DNA of 64,000 bases from Hemibagrus wyckioides (Eukaryota; Chordata; Actinopteri; Siluriformes; Bagridae): NCBI RefSeq assembly GCF_019097595.1, contig NC_080731.1:20128866-20192865 (forward strand). The letters are read 5' to 3'. A program made the translations under genes and the position numbers. Of the stretch, positions 1 to 10,962 are shown piece by piece. Each line of letters begins with the position of its first letter. The stretch's first letter is position 1. Below the pieces are notes generated by a model. That model saw nothing but the letters and a program-made list of their open reading frames with translations, did not search any database and had not been told where the DNA came from.

Positions 1-21
1 CCGGTAACAGCTGCAGCTCAC

Positions 22-182
22 CTGATGTCTCTCTGCAGTCTGCAGCGACAGATGAACCTGCGCACCAGTGCCTGGATCTGTGTGGCCGCTCTCTCTCTCT
101 CCTTCTGCCCCTTCCTCTCCTCCCGCGCCAGACGCGCTTTATCCAGGAACTGAGACTTGGACGTCTGCGTCGCGCTGAACAT
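22..182 (-). CDS. ube3b: ube3b, first coding exon (HECT-type E3 ubiquitin ligase), partial
   Basis: Reading the minus strand from the ATG at 180-182 gives a peptide starting [20 protein letters not shown] and ending RLQRDIR before a GT donor (AC at 20-21). It closely matches the N-terminus of vertebrate UBE3B as I recall it. It contains an IQ motif ([13 protein letters not shown]), the calmodulin-binding element that precedes the long HECT ligase body in this family. The rest of the gene lies to the left of the window. An acceptor-like CAG sits just upstream of the ATG (plus-strand CTG at about 190), so the 5' UTR is probably spliced. The kctd10 start lies about 10.8 kb away in head-to-head orientation, as in human. 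HECT catalytic residues are not in view. Confidence 0.9.
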
Positions 183-1024
183 CTTTCACACGCGGCACCT
201 GAACGAAGGCACGGACACTTTAAAACCCGTAACGGCGAGCGGGTCCGAGAGAGACACAGCATCACGGCCTGGACATTAACAGTGTGAGTGACCCGTGTTA
301 CTGTACAAATCATCTTAACATCATTAACACATCAGTCTTTACAGTCAGCTGATACTCAGGGTGAAGGTCTGGACGTTCAGCTCAGTGTGTGTCCACTACC
401 TTTTCCTCCCTCTAGCAGTCTTTAGTCCGGTCTCTTCTTTTGAAGCTCATATGAAGGCTATCGCGTGTCCACTTCTTTAAAACTCGACATATCGAAACAC
501 ACACTGCTTTTCACACCGGTGCTGAAGGTCAGTCTGTGGTTCCTGTGGGAGATTTACATTAAAACACATTAATAAACTTCACAGATGAACAGACTGCATT
601 GTTTCATCATAACACAGAGGAATGTTGTGGACATGTTAAGAAAGCAGGGGTTTATCTGCAGAAGAGCCCAGTGATGATGATCTGTAGTAAAATCTCTCAG
701 GGTTCAGACACATGGAGCCTTCACACACTTCACTAATTACTGACCTTTACAGAAGTCCAGCATTACTGTCCCTCTGAAGCTACAGGCTAATAACACCTCA
801 GATACTTACTTCATGGAATAGAACAAGTTTTAAACTCCATAACTTTCTGCCTTTAAATGGTATAAAGAGTAAACTCTGTGTCCAGCTGATTAACTGTAAA
901 CAAAAACAAACACGCTAACCGTGGATGCTAGCCTGACTAGCCTCACTGCTACACTCCATTTCCACACACAGCGGATAAAAGCCATGGTGTCAGGCAGCAA
1001 ACACACAACAACAGAGCAGTCTAA
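183..1024. other. ube3b 5' flank or intron, no gene seen
   Basis: Mixed-composition non-coding sequence, probably 5' UTR intron of ube3b. No protein similarity or repeat family was recognised. Confidence 0.4.
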
Positions 1025-1300
1025 CCCGAGCTGAGCCGCGGTCCGGCCGGGTAAAGGCCCGCTCCAGCGCCGGCGCCTGGCTTTAATAAACACAAACAGT
1101 ACACACAGTGGAACCACAACTGCGGCTAGCAAGCATTATTTTCCCTCCACCCGTATTCGGACAAACCCCGCCTCCACAAGAGAAGGCGTGTAGCGATTGG
1201 ACATCGAGACTGTCAACTTGTTGGATTATTTACACCAGCAGCCAAATAGTAGCCAATCATCTTTATGAGGCGGGACGATTCTAGCCAATCATAGCGCAAA
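1025..1300 (-). promoter_or_regulatory. candidate ube3b promoter / upstream region
   Basis: A GC- and CpG-rich block at about 1030-1080 is followed by several CCAAT boxes in either orientation (ATTGG near 1196, CCAAT near 1252 and 1285). It lies about 0.9 kb upstream of the ube3b start exon on its strand, so it could hold the untranslated first exon and promoter. Part of the stretch (from about 1143) also resembles a dispersed repeat seen again near kctd10. Inference only; no TSS evidence. Confidence 0.4.
1143..1276. repeat. short inverted-repeat element with CCAAT boxes, copy 1
   Basis: It begins with a CCACCCGTATTCGGA-type motif followed by CCCCGCC, and ends with a GAGGCGGG-type segment in inverted sense. 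The same word order occurs at 11,270-11,445. It looks like a short MITE-like or foldback element carrying ATTGG/CCAAT and GC boxes. The family is not identified. A weaker partial copy (CCACCCATATTCGCG followed by GATTGGTTG) starts near 1871. Confidence 0.4.
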
Positions 1301-2340
1301 GACCAGTAAGTGTCGCAAAACAGGTAGGAAAAAACAACTAACACTTACAGCCGTGGTAATCGTTCAGTGGTGCGATTGACATAATCTTCCGGGGAGAAAC
1401 TGAAGGGAGATACAAATAGTTTCCAGTGATGTCCGTCGGATAACTACATAATATCTGAGCGGCAGTCACACAGTGTTAGCGATGCAAAATACATCATTAT
1501 GCAGAATACTAACATCAGAAAATAACTTAAAAAATAAGCAACAAACAAGATTTGTTGCTTAACGTATTTACAGTCCAGTCGAAGGGTGAATGCTTTATTA
1601 TTTCCAGCTGCTTTAAATAAATGTTTTTTTGCGAGGTGAAGCCGTGAAGGATTTCCCAATGGAAGAAATTTGATTTATTTTAGCAAAACGTAAATCTGAG
1701 ACTGAATATTCAATCTAAAACGCGCTCGAGGCTCCGACTTCATTTTACAAACAGTTCTCGTGAAACACGGAAATACGTCAGAAATTAAAATAAACCTAAC
1801 AGCCAATATGTTTATATTCGGAATGTTTTATGAGTTGCACCGATAAAGGCTTCGGTCCATTATTTCTTTTCCACCCATATTCGCGTTCTCAGCTCTGATT
1901 GGTTGATTATCGTAGCTCTTCCGTTGCTGCTATTAGTGACGTTCTTCAGCGAGTTTGTGCCTGAAGTTACTAAACCAGAGAGCTTAAAACCCACTTTTAT
2001 GTTAGCGAAACATATATGGTGGCCCTACTTACTAATTTTACTAGGAACAACAACAACAACAAAACAACAACAACAATAATAATAATAATAATAATAATAA
2101 ACATTTCCATTCGTAATATTTTAATAGTGCCTCTCACAAAATCTTCCGGGTAGAAACCGCACTGTGCCCCAGGTGATGTGATCACAGAGTTAGACTTTGG
2201 TCACAGTTTATAAAAGATTACAGACTTTCAGTTCTGAGAACTTAATGTGTTCATAAACACATATTCATCATTCACTAACCCTCTACATTTACATTTTGAT
2301 TAAAAGTCTGAGCACAACACAGTGGAATGTAATGATCATA
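1301..2340. other. AT-rich intergenic sequence, no gene seen
   Basis: No exon or recognisable protein. It contains a CAA-rich stretch passing into an (AAT)n microsatellite at about 2047-2100, and a partial copy of the CCACCC(G/A)TATTC element near 1871. Confidence 0.4.
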
Positions 2341-2455
2341 GTTAAGAATATGAACTATTTTTTTATTGTGAAAAACACAAATACAATAAGGCAATACAGG
2401 ATTATAAGCAGATCCTTAAGAACAGAGCACCAATCAACATGAAAATAAACTAAGA

Positions 2456-3595
2456 ACAGGACAACATCATCTGCAAAAAGCAGAGATGAAATCCTGTGGT
2501 CCTCAAACCGGACTCCCTCCACCCCCTGGCAGTGCCTAGAAATTCTGTCCATAAAAATAATGAACAGAACCGGTGACAAAGGACAGCCCTGCCGGAGTCC
2601 AACGTGCACTGGGAACAGATCTGACTTACAGCCGCAACCTCCCACAGAATGCCACGACAACATCCAGATTCTTATGGTATTCAGGGCAAATCTCATCCAC
2701 CCCCGGTGCCTTGCCATCGAGGAGCTGCTGGACAACCTCAGTGACTTCAGCTTGGGTGATGGATCAATCTACCTCTGAGTCCTCAGCCTCTGCTTCCTCT
2801 ATGGAAGGCGTGTTAGTGGGATTGAGGAGATCCTCAAAGTATTCCTTCCACCGTCCGACAATATCCCCAGTCAAGGTCAGCAACTCCACACCTCCACAGT
2901 AAACAGTGTTGGCAGGGAGCTGCTTACCCCTTCTGAGGCATTGGAAGGTCTGCCAGAATTTCCCAGAGGCCGACCGATAGTCCTTCTCCATGGTCTCACT
3001 GAACTCCTCCCAGACCCAAGTTTTTGCTTCCACAACCACCCGGGAGGCAGCATGCTTGGTCTGCTGGTACTCATCAGCTGCCTCCAGGGTCCCATGAGCC
3101 AGCCAGGCTCGATAGGACTCCTTCTTCAGCTTGACTGCATCCCTTACTTCCAGTGTCCACCACTGGGTTCGGGGATTGCCGCCATAACAGGCACCAGAGA
3201 TCTTACGGCCACAGCTCCGGATAGCTGCATCAACAATGGAGGAGGAGAACATGGTCCACTCAGGTGGTAATCGGTTGACAGCTCAGCCCCTCTCTTCACC
3301 CGCATGTCCAAGACATATGGCTGAAGGTCAGACGACACGACCACAAGGTCAATCATCGACCTCCAGCCTAGGGTGTTCTGGTACCACGTGTACTGGTGGG
3401 CACCCTTATGCTTGAACATGGTGTTCATTATGGACAAACCATGGCTAGCACAGAAGTCCAATAACAGAACACCACTCGAGATCAGATATTTATCCATAGT
3501 TGTACTGGGGGATTTCAACGCCCATGTGGACAATGACTGTGTTACCTAGAGGGGCGTGATTGGGAGGAACGGCCCCCCTGATCTGAACTCTACTG
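2456..3595 (-). mobile_element. LINE fragment (RTE/Rex3-like, family uncertain) with 5' inversion
   Basis: On the minus strand from about 3490 to 2456 the translation gives the end of an AP-endonuclease domain (LLLDFCASHGLSIMNT, then a segment with WRSMIDLVVVSSDL), a linker, and the start of a reverse transcriptase with RQGCPLSPVLF and the catalytic FADDVVL box. The frame is broken in several places, so it is a dead copy. At about 3497-3595 the adjoining endonuclease segment (VLGDFNAHVDND, then RGVIGRNGPPDLN) reads on the plus strand instead, so the 5' end is inverted. Similarity stops just after FADDVVL, so the 3' part is also missing. RTE-type assignment is from memory of fish elements. Confidence 0.75.
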
Positions 3596-3604
3596 AATGA
3601 ACAG

Positions 3605-4897
3605 TCAAAAATAAATGTACAGCCATTCAATATCAACATCACACAAGGTACAATTATTCTGATCAATATTAAATCTATATCTAAGAAACTCTATGGATGG
3701 ATAGATATCATTAAAAAATTTAAAGTGTACTTCTTTGTTTTTTTTTGGGGGGGGGTATGGGAAAGGAGAGATACATGGTTCTTAACTTAATAATAGAGCT
3801 CTTGGAAAAAATGTGAGTCACGTTATTTCAACTAGCTTGATTTGGAAATTTATCTTGGGTCAATAAAGTTATTCATTTATTTGGCATCTTGAAAAGTCCT
3901 GTTCATACAGACAAAGTCCATGGCCTGTAAACCCCCATCTTTGTAATCTTTCACTAGTGTCCCTTTTTTAGCATAATGAGCTTTTCTCTTCCAAATGTAA
4001 TTAAAATTCAACTGATGAAATGGGAAGGGATCCTGCAGGGTAAATGCATCTAGACCATAGGTGTCAAACCGGATCCACAAAGGGCCGGTGTGGGGGCAGG
4101 TTTTCATTCCAACCGAGCAGAAGCCACACCGGAGTCTACTGAAAGCCAAGATCAGTTGATTAAACAGGTGGAATCAGGTGTAGTTTCTGCTCGGTTGGAA
4201 TGAAAACCTGCACCCACACGGCCCTTTGTGGATCTGGTTTGACACCTATGCTCTAGACAGAGATTCCACTTTTGTCATTAAAAGTTTTCCAAATATAGAA
4301 ATGTCTCTCTGCATCCGTCTGTCCAATCTGGCCTTACATTCATCAATTCTATTCGATATATGAAGTTTGTCACTTAGTCCTTTATCTTTGGTCAGTAGAA
4401 TACCAGGATATTTGATCCTAGATTAAACTGGTTCATTGCACATTTGTGTGAGCTGAGATTCTTTCAGTGTCATTATTTCACGTTAAGATTAAGACATAAA
4501 CCCGTGGCATTAGAAAAGTTATTAATAATTTGGAGAGTTTTCTGAACCTGATCAGTATTGTTTAGAAATAAGACTGTATGTCATCAGCCAATTGACTGAT
4601 CACTATGGAATCATCAAAACCCTTCAACTGCTCAATGTCAGAATTTTTCATTGTGAGATCGAACATTTCAGCGGCCAAAATAAAAAGAAAAGGCGAAATA
4701 GGACAGTCTTGTTTAATACCTCGGCTTATATTAAAGTGGTCCCTTCAAACAAGAAACAGAACAATTTGTATCCCGATATAAACTACAGTACTAATTATAT
4801 TTCTAAACTGTTACCCAAACCCGTACGATTCTAAAGCTGAAAAGATAAAGGTGTGTTCAAGAGTGTCGAACGATTTGTAGAAATCAAGGAAAAACAT
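3605..4897 (-). mobile_element. L1-like LINE, 3' part of ORF2 (split copy)
   Basis: Minus-strand translations match the C-terminal half of fish L1/Tx1-like ORF2, with frames decayed by stops. They include the RT segment FLDFYKSFDTLEHTF near 4840-4890, the LNFNYIWKRKAHYAKKGT and LVKDYKDGGLQAMDFVCMN segments near 3900-4010, and a CTLCD-type cysteine segment near 3630. The fragment is interrupted by a small DNA transposon at 4056-4250. It is continuous in protein order with the L1 fragment at 7905-10,000; the two were separated by insertion of another LINE. Confidence 0.75.
4056..4250. mobile_element. hAT-like MITE, 195 bp, with TIRs and 8-bp target duplication
   Basis: The left end CATAGGTGTCAAACC and right end GGTTTGACACCTATG are inverted copies, and pairing continues inward (CCACAAAGGGCC with GGCCCTTTGTGG, TTTTCATTCCAACCGAGCAG with its complement). 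Flanks ATCTAGAC (4048-4055) and CTCTAGAC (4251-4258) form an 8-bp target duplication with one mismatch, typical of hAT elements. It has no coding capacity. It sits inside the L1 fragment and is therefore younger than it. Confidence 0.8.
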
Positions 4898-7512
4898 AAT
4901 GCCGGTGGCGACGTTAGAGCGAGGCTAAAGCTAAACCCTCATTGAACATTGCTCCCAAGCATCTTTCTTGCTAATGTACGATCTCTGGTGGATAAAATGG
5001 ACGAACTGCGACTATGGCTAACAACGAAAAAAAGGATCAAGGAATATAATGTCATGATTTTCACGGAAACGTGGCTTAACAACAACATTCCCAGCAGCGC
5101 CATCGAGCTAGAGGGACACAGTGTTTTCCAGGCAGACAGGTCAGCAGTGGACACTGGTAAGCATAAGGGTGGAGGTCTGTGTATTTATGTTAATAAATCA
5201 TGGTGCACAGGCTCGACTGTTATTGAAAGTCATTGCTCTGCTCATCTGGAGTATTTGATGATTAAATGCAGATCCTTTTATCTACCAAGAGAATTCTCAG
5301 CCATTGTTGTGACTGCAGTATACATCCCTCCTGATGCTAAGGCTACTATGGAAGAACTGCATGCAGCTATCAGCAAGCAGCAGGCCACACACCCCGGTGG
5401 AGCTATTATTGTTGCTGGGGACTTCAACCACACCAACTTGAAATCTGTACTTCCCAAATTTCATCAGCATGTTTCCTGCACTACTAGAGGGGACAACACA
5501 CTGGACCATGTCTACACCAACATTGTTGAGGCATACAGGGCCATTTCCCTCCCCCACTTGGGTCAGTCTGATCACCTCTCTTTGTTCATGCTACCCAAAA
5601 ACACACCACTCATCAAACGTGTGAAACCATCAGTGAAGACGGTGAAGGTATGGCCAGAGAGGGGCATTTCCTCACTACAGCAACAACTACAAGACACTGA
5701 CTGGAGCATGTTCGCCTCACAGGCCACCTCAGACACACAGACAGACACTAACACCTATACGTCGTCTGTACTGGACCATTTAAACATGTGTATTGACAAC
5801 GCCACCACTGTCAAGCATGTGAAACACTTTCCTAACCAGAAGCCATGGATGAACTCTGAGGTCCGCCTCTTGCTGAAAGCAAGAGATGCTGCTTTTAAAT
5901 CCGGCAATGCAGAGGACTACAGCAGAGCCAGGGCCAACCTGAAAAATGGCATTAGGAAAGCCAGGCATGCACATAAACTGTGTATCGAGGAGCACTTCCA
6001 CTGCAACTCCAAACCCAGATGCATGTGGAAAGGCATCCAGACCATCACTGACCACAAGCCAACAATACAGTCTCTACCTACCAGCAATGCCTTCCTCCCA
6101 GACGAGCTCAACCACTTCTTTGCTAGCTTTGACCAGGACATCACACACACATCACACACACACCACACCCTGTTGCACTCACTCCCATTGTCATGAAGTG
6201 CTTTGAGAAGCTGGTTCTAAGTCACCTCATAGCATGTCTCCCACCTACACTGGACCCACACCAGTTTGCCCAATCACCCAAATAGGTCACCAGAGGATGC
6301 TATTTTCACCGCTCTTCATCTTGCTCTCTCCCACTTGGACAATAACAATACATACATTCAGATGTTGTTCACTGACTTCAGCTCTGCTTTTAATACAGTT
6401 GTCCTTAGTAAACTGATCACTAAGCTCAGTGACCTGGGTATCTGCACATCCATATGCAGCTGGATAATGGACTTTTTAACAAACTGACCTCAGTCTGAAA
6501 GGTTGGGTAATCACTTATCCTCAACCCTCATCCTGAACACCGGTGTCCCACAAGGCTGTGTGCTGAGCCCACTGCTCTACTCCCTGTTCACCCATGACTG
6601 TGTTCCGCAACATAACTCCAATGTCTTCATCAAGTATGCAGATGATACCACAGTTGTTGGCTGAATCAGCAACAATGATGAATCGGCCTACAGAGAGAAG
6701 ATCCATAGACTGTCAGCATGGTGTTCCATGAACAACCTCACCCTCAATGCCACAAAGACCAAAGAGCTCATTGTGGACTTCTGGAAATCTAACAGCAGCA
6801 GACACTCCCCTATCTACATCAATGGGTCTGAAGTAGAGCGTGTCTCCAGCTTTAAATTCCTGGGTGTCCACATCTCTGAGGATCTGTCTTGGCATCTGAA
6901 CACCTCAACTCTGGTTCGGAAGGCGCAACAGCGTCTTTACTTCCTAAGGAGACTGAAGAAAGTTCACCTATCCCCCAAGATCCTGACCAATTTTTACCAC
7001 TGCATCATTGAGAGCATCTTGACGAGCTCCATCACAGTGTGGCATGGCAGCACCACACTGTGTGAAAAGAAATCACTGCAAAGGGTGGTGAAAACTCCTG
7101 GACGCATCATCGGCACCCAACTACCTGCCACTGAGTCTCTTCACCACAGCAGATGTCTGCACAGAGCACACAAAATCATCAAGGACTCCTCCCACCTGAG
7201 TCACAACTGTTCAACCTCCTTCCATCCAGGAGGAGATACAGGTCCATCCTCACCAGAACCAGCAGGTTTAGGGCCAGTTTTTTTTCCCCTCAACCATAAA
7301 TCTACTGAACTCTACACTACACCGCTAGGACTCTCATGTCTTACTACGCTTACCACTTTACACTTCTGCTCCACCCTGTACATTCTGTTTTATTATTGTA
7401 ATTATTTTTCACTGTTATACATTCTGTTGTACATCTGGGTATAATATAATATTTTCTCTGTGTAATATAATTAATGTACATATTGTCCATTTCATAGATT
7501 ACACCTAGTTTT

Positions 7513-7514
<2 letters not shown>

Positions 7515-7552
<38 letters not shown>
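7515..7552. repeat. (CTAT)n microsatellite, short tract
   Basis: About nine CTAT units in the 3' UTR of the CR1/L2/Rex1-group LINE. Confidence 0.9.
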
Positions 7553-7771
7553 TTATATACATTTATATATACTATATTTATACATACCATATACTATCTG
7601 TATATTCACTGTTATATATTATTATTACTGTTATATTATTATTTTTAGCACAATTATAATTACACCTGTCACTTTATCTGCTGTAAATACAACCTGCACA
7701 CACCTCTCTATGCACACTCTGACACAGCCTTATTTATCGATGTACATATTTACATATTTATCTGCACTTGT

Positions 7772-7899
<128 letters not shown>

Positions 7900-7904
7900 G
7901 TCAA

Positions 7905-8882
7905 GCAGATTTCGGACCAAATGTAAGTTATTATGAATCGATCTACCCCTCATAAACCCGTATATAACCTGAGATAATCCAGACTTCATCCAATTAGAAT
8001 AATTGTGTGCTAACAATTAATAATCATTATTTAATAATGTAATGGGCCACAAGTTATCTAAAATCTTAGGATCTTTGCCTGGCTCGGGAATAAGAATTAT
8101 AAGCCCTTGTTTCATAGCATGGGAAAGTGAAAGACATTCAGTAACCTCTGTCAAAGCCTTAAATAAAAGACATTTTATTGAATGCCAAAAAATTTTGTAA
8201 AAGTTTGCCGTTAAACCATCGGAGCCAGGAGATTTGTCAGAGGATAAAGCATTTTCTATCTCCTGTAAAGAAATGTTTGCATCACAAATCTCTTTAAACT
8301 CTAAACTGATCTGTGGAATAAATGCGATCAAAAAAAGCATCTGTGTTAATTTTAGAAAATGTCGACTTATATAATTTACTATAAAAGAGAAAGATTTTTT
8401 ATGCAATGTCATTAGCACCAGAAAACTCACTGCCATCAATAATTAAAGATCGTATATTATTTTTCTCATGCCTGCTTTTTTCCAATCTAAATTTCTTCCG
8501 ATCTCTGAATTTCTCTCCCCTTATTCTATCCACTTGGCCCTTGAACGGATGTAAGCACCTTTCACCTTTTCCACATAGATACTATCAAGCCTGGATTGAA
8601 ATAAGCCAGAAGTCCAATCTTGATTTGCTTGTCCCATCTGATTTTAACTAAGAATACTGACAATAATTGGGATATAAATCTCTCCAGGGGTGAAATAAGA
8701 CAAATGAACTACAAAAATGACATAAAATAGGATTATAGTGACGACTATTAAATTTAGACAGAAAGCAGTCCAGCCAGTCATCCTGTACCATGGTCAAATC
8801 TCCTCCTAGTATAATATTCTCTGTAGAATCTGCAGGTTTCAGGCTCATTATAACTTCAGAAACCTCCAATAGCAGTTCCCTG

Positions 8883-8914
<32 letters not shown>

Positions 8915-10000
8915 AACCATATATATTTCCTATTATAATAAACATGTTATCAACGATAAGCACACAAATGAGCCATTGAGCATTATCACTGGATTTATGT
9001 ACAACTCCCACTGAACGATTCAGTCCATGACAAAATAAGATTTTATCCCCCTACTGATTAGTCCAACATTTCTCCTCTAAATCCCTCGAGTGAGTTTCTT
9101 GTAACAAATAACAGTGTGCCTTTTTACCTTTACAGAATAAGAACAGAGCTTTGCATTTCAGCTTTGCAAAACCCATAACACTGAAGAACAAGAACAGAGT
9201 AAATAAGAAGGAATAAACCTTGCTGTGAAAGAAGTGCTTAATGTCCATTAAACAGACATTACAGAGTCTTTCTTAAGTTCCTTTGTAAAGACAGACCGCA
9301 AAATCTTTATGAAGCAGAGATTCTATTCCTGTTGATGTAGCCATATGGACCTCTGAAACAGGCTCAGTGACCTGCTTCTCTTGCCTGCTTTATCTGCAGC
9401 CACAGTAGTGCTCTTGCCTCCCTGTCCACTGGAAGGATGTGCTCTGCAAAACTGATGTTCAACTCTTTACTGAGGAATTCTTCGTCAGAGGCCAGAACTC
9501 ATCTCTGTAGTGCCTCATGGTGAACTGGATAACCACCTGTCGGTTTCGCTCCATCTCCTACTTTCCCACATGATGTACCGAATCCACCAGACTTTCCAAT
9601 CTTGTGGACCACTGTGGATTGATCTTCACCATGATCCCAAGTACATGGTCCCATGTTCTCTCTTCAGTTTTCTCTTTTAAAACGCTCCAGTTCCTGAACC
9701 CGCTCCTTCAGCTCCACATTTTCCTTCGCCATCTTAGACACCTCTTTTCCAAGGTCACTGGATGCAGATTTACAGTCCTCGATCTCCTTTGCGTTAAATT
9801 CAACACCTTTTGACAGTTTGGCAATCGTTACCTGCCTCTGTTGTGACCCGACAGACTCCATCATGGCTGTCAGATTATTTATCAGAGTCACACCAAGGTA
9901 CGTGTGCTCATGTTCCCCATCTTGCTGGTTTCTCTACTGCTACTTACTCGCTGACTGTACGACTGAAGCGCCGTTTTCTTAAGAATATAAACTAGCTGAA
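7905..10000 (-). mobile_element. L1-like LINE, ORF1 and 5' part of ORF2 (split copy)
   Basis: On the minus strand, 9891-9664 encodes a coiled-coil ORF1 segment (LGKEVSKMAKENVELKERVQ). 9248-9051 resembles the start of ORF2, with KALFLFCKGKKAHCYLLQET (endonuclease start). 8920-8648 is more endonuclease, and 8439-8017 gives RT sequence (ALSSDKSPGSDGLTANFYKI and LIPEPGKDPKILDNLWPITL). Near 7905-7990 the segment GFMRGRSIHNNLHLVRNLLD ends exactly where the nested LINE begins, and its normal continuation is found at 4840-4897. All frames are broken. An (ATT)n tract lies at 8888-8912. Confidence 0.75.
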
Positions 10001-10832
10001 ATAAATCAATTGATTAACACCACTTCTTTGGATTAAAGGAGCTGGCATCCAGCGTTATGGTGTATTAGCGCCACCTACTGGACAGAAGTGAGGAGTACAG
10101 TCGTCAAAATATATTTTTTTTTATGTTCCAGTATCCCGTAAATATGCCATCAGTATTGCCAAAAGTTCTTCTTCTAACAAACTCAGTCTGAATCGAGCTC
10201 TAACCACAAACACGCTGAAATTTCCTAACAGATTTTAACATTCACAGAAAGGTTCAAGTCCAATCAACTTGTGTCTGAAAACGGGTAGGGAAAAAAATAA
10301 ATAAACGCCGCATACCGGCCTACATTTGTGCATCTTACAAAACATTCCGTGTAGAAACAACTATTAGGAAAAAGGGTGTTTGTAAAGGGTGCGACTCTGG
10401 AGACCCGCGAAGGTGTTACAGTCTAAATGTAATAAAATTCCAGGTTTTAGTTAAATGTATCACACAATAATTTAGACACAATTTTATTAATAACACCCAC
10501 AGGAGCAATTTAATGAAGATGTGAAACTCCAAAGACAACAAGCCGAACTGTCTGGAGCTGAGGGACGCTGAATAAAGGAACATGTTTGATATATTTAAAT
10601 AAAATAGACAAGAATACAGCGTTTCCTTTTGGTCATAAAGATACACAATAAATAAATTAATTAAATTAAAATAATGTTGCTGTTTTATTTACATCAGTGA
10701 CTGATGAAGTGGTAAATTAGTCGCTTTACTATATAATGTAATAAATGTTCTGCTGTTCTATATTTAAAATACTATTATTATTATTATTATTATTATTATT
10801 ATCATTATTATTTTAGAAAATCTGTATCCCGA
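10001..10832. other. intergenic sequence upstream of kctd10
   Basis: AT-rich, with no exon recognised. The phrase TTAGCGCCACCTACTGGAC near 10,066 is a word I associate with dispersed fish repeats. An (ATT)n tract occupies about 10,771-10,812. Confidence 0.4.
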
Positions 10833-10962
10833 TGACGTCAGAAACATGACGGCGAAAACAAACGTCACCGCTGAAGAATGCGGCTTAGTGCGCATGCTCA
10901 GTTTGTAACCGGAAGTGATTAATCCTAGGTTTCAGGGCCCGAAGTCGTCGGGGAGGCTTTCT
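10833..10962 (+). promoter_or_regulatory. kctd10 core promoter region
   Basis: Immediately upstream of the kctd10 ATG lie a perfect CRE (TGACGTCA, 10833-10840), an NRF1-like TGCGCATGC (10889-10897) and an ETS site ACCGGAAGTG (10908-10917), with no TATA box. This is the usual layout of a housekeeping promoter. The spacing suggests a TSS shortly before 10,960. Motifs are seen; activity is inferred. Confidence 0.6.

Noticed and set aside
4949..6196. 415-codon frame as a host gene
   Set aside because: It is the endonuclease part of a LINE, followed by its damaged reverse transcriptase and a repeat tail.
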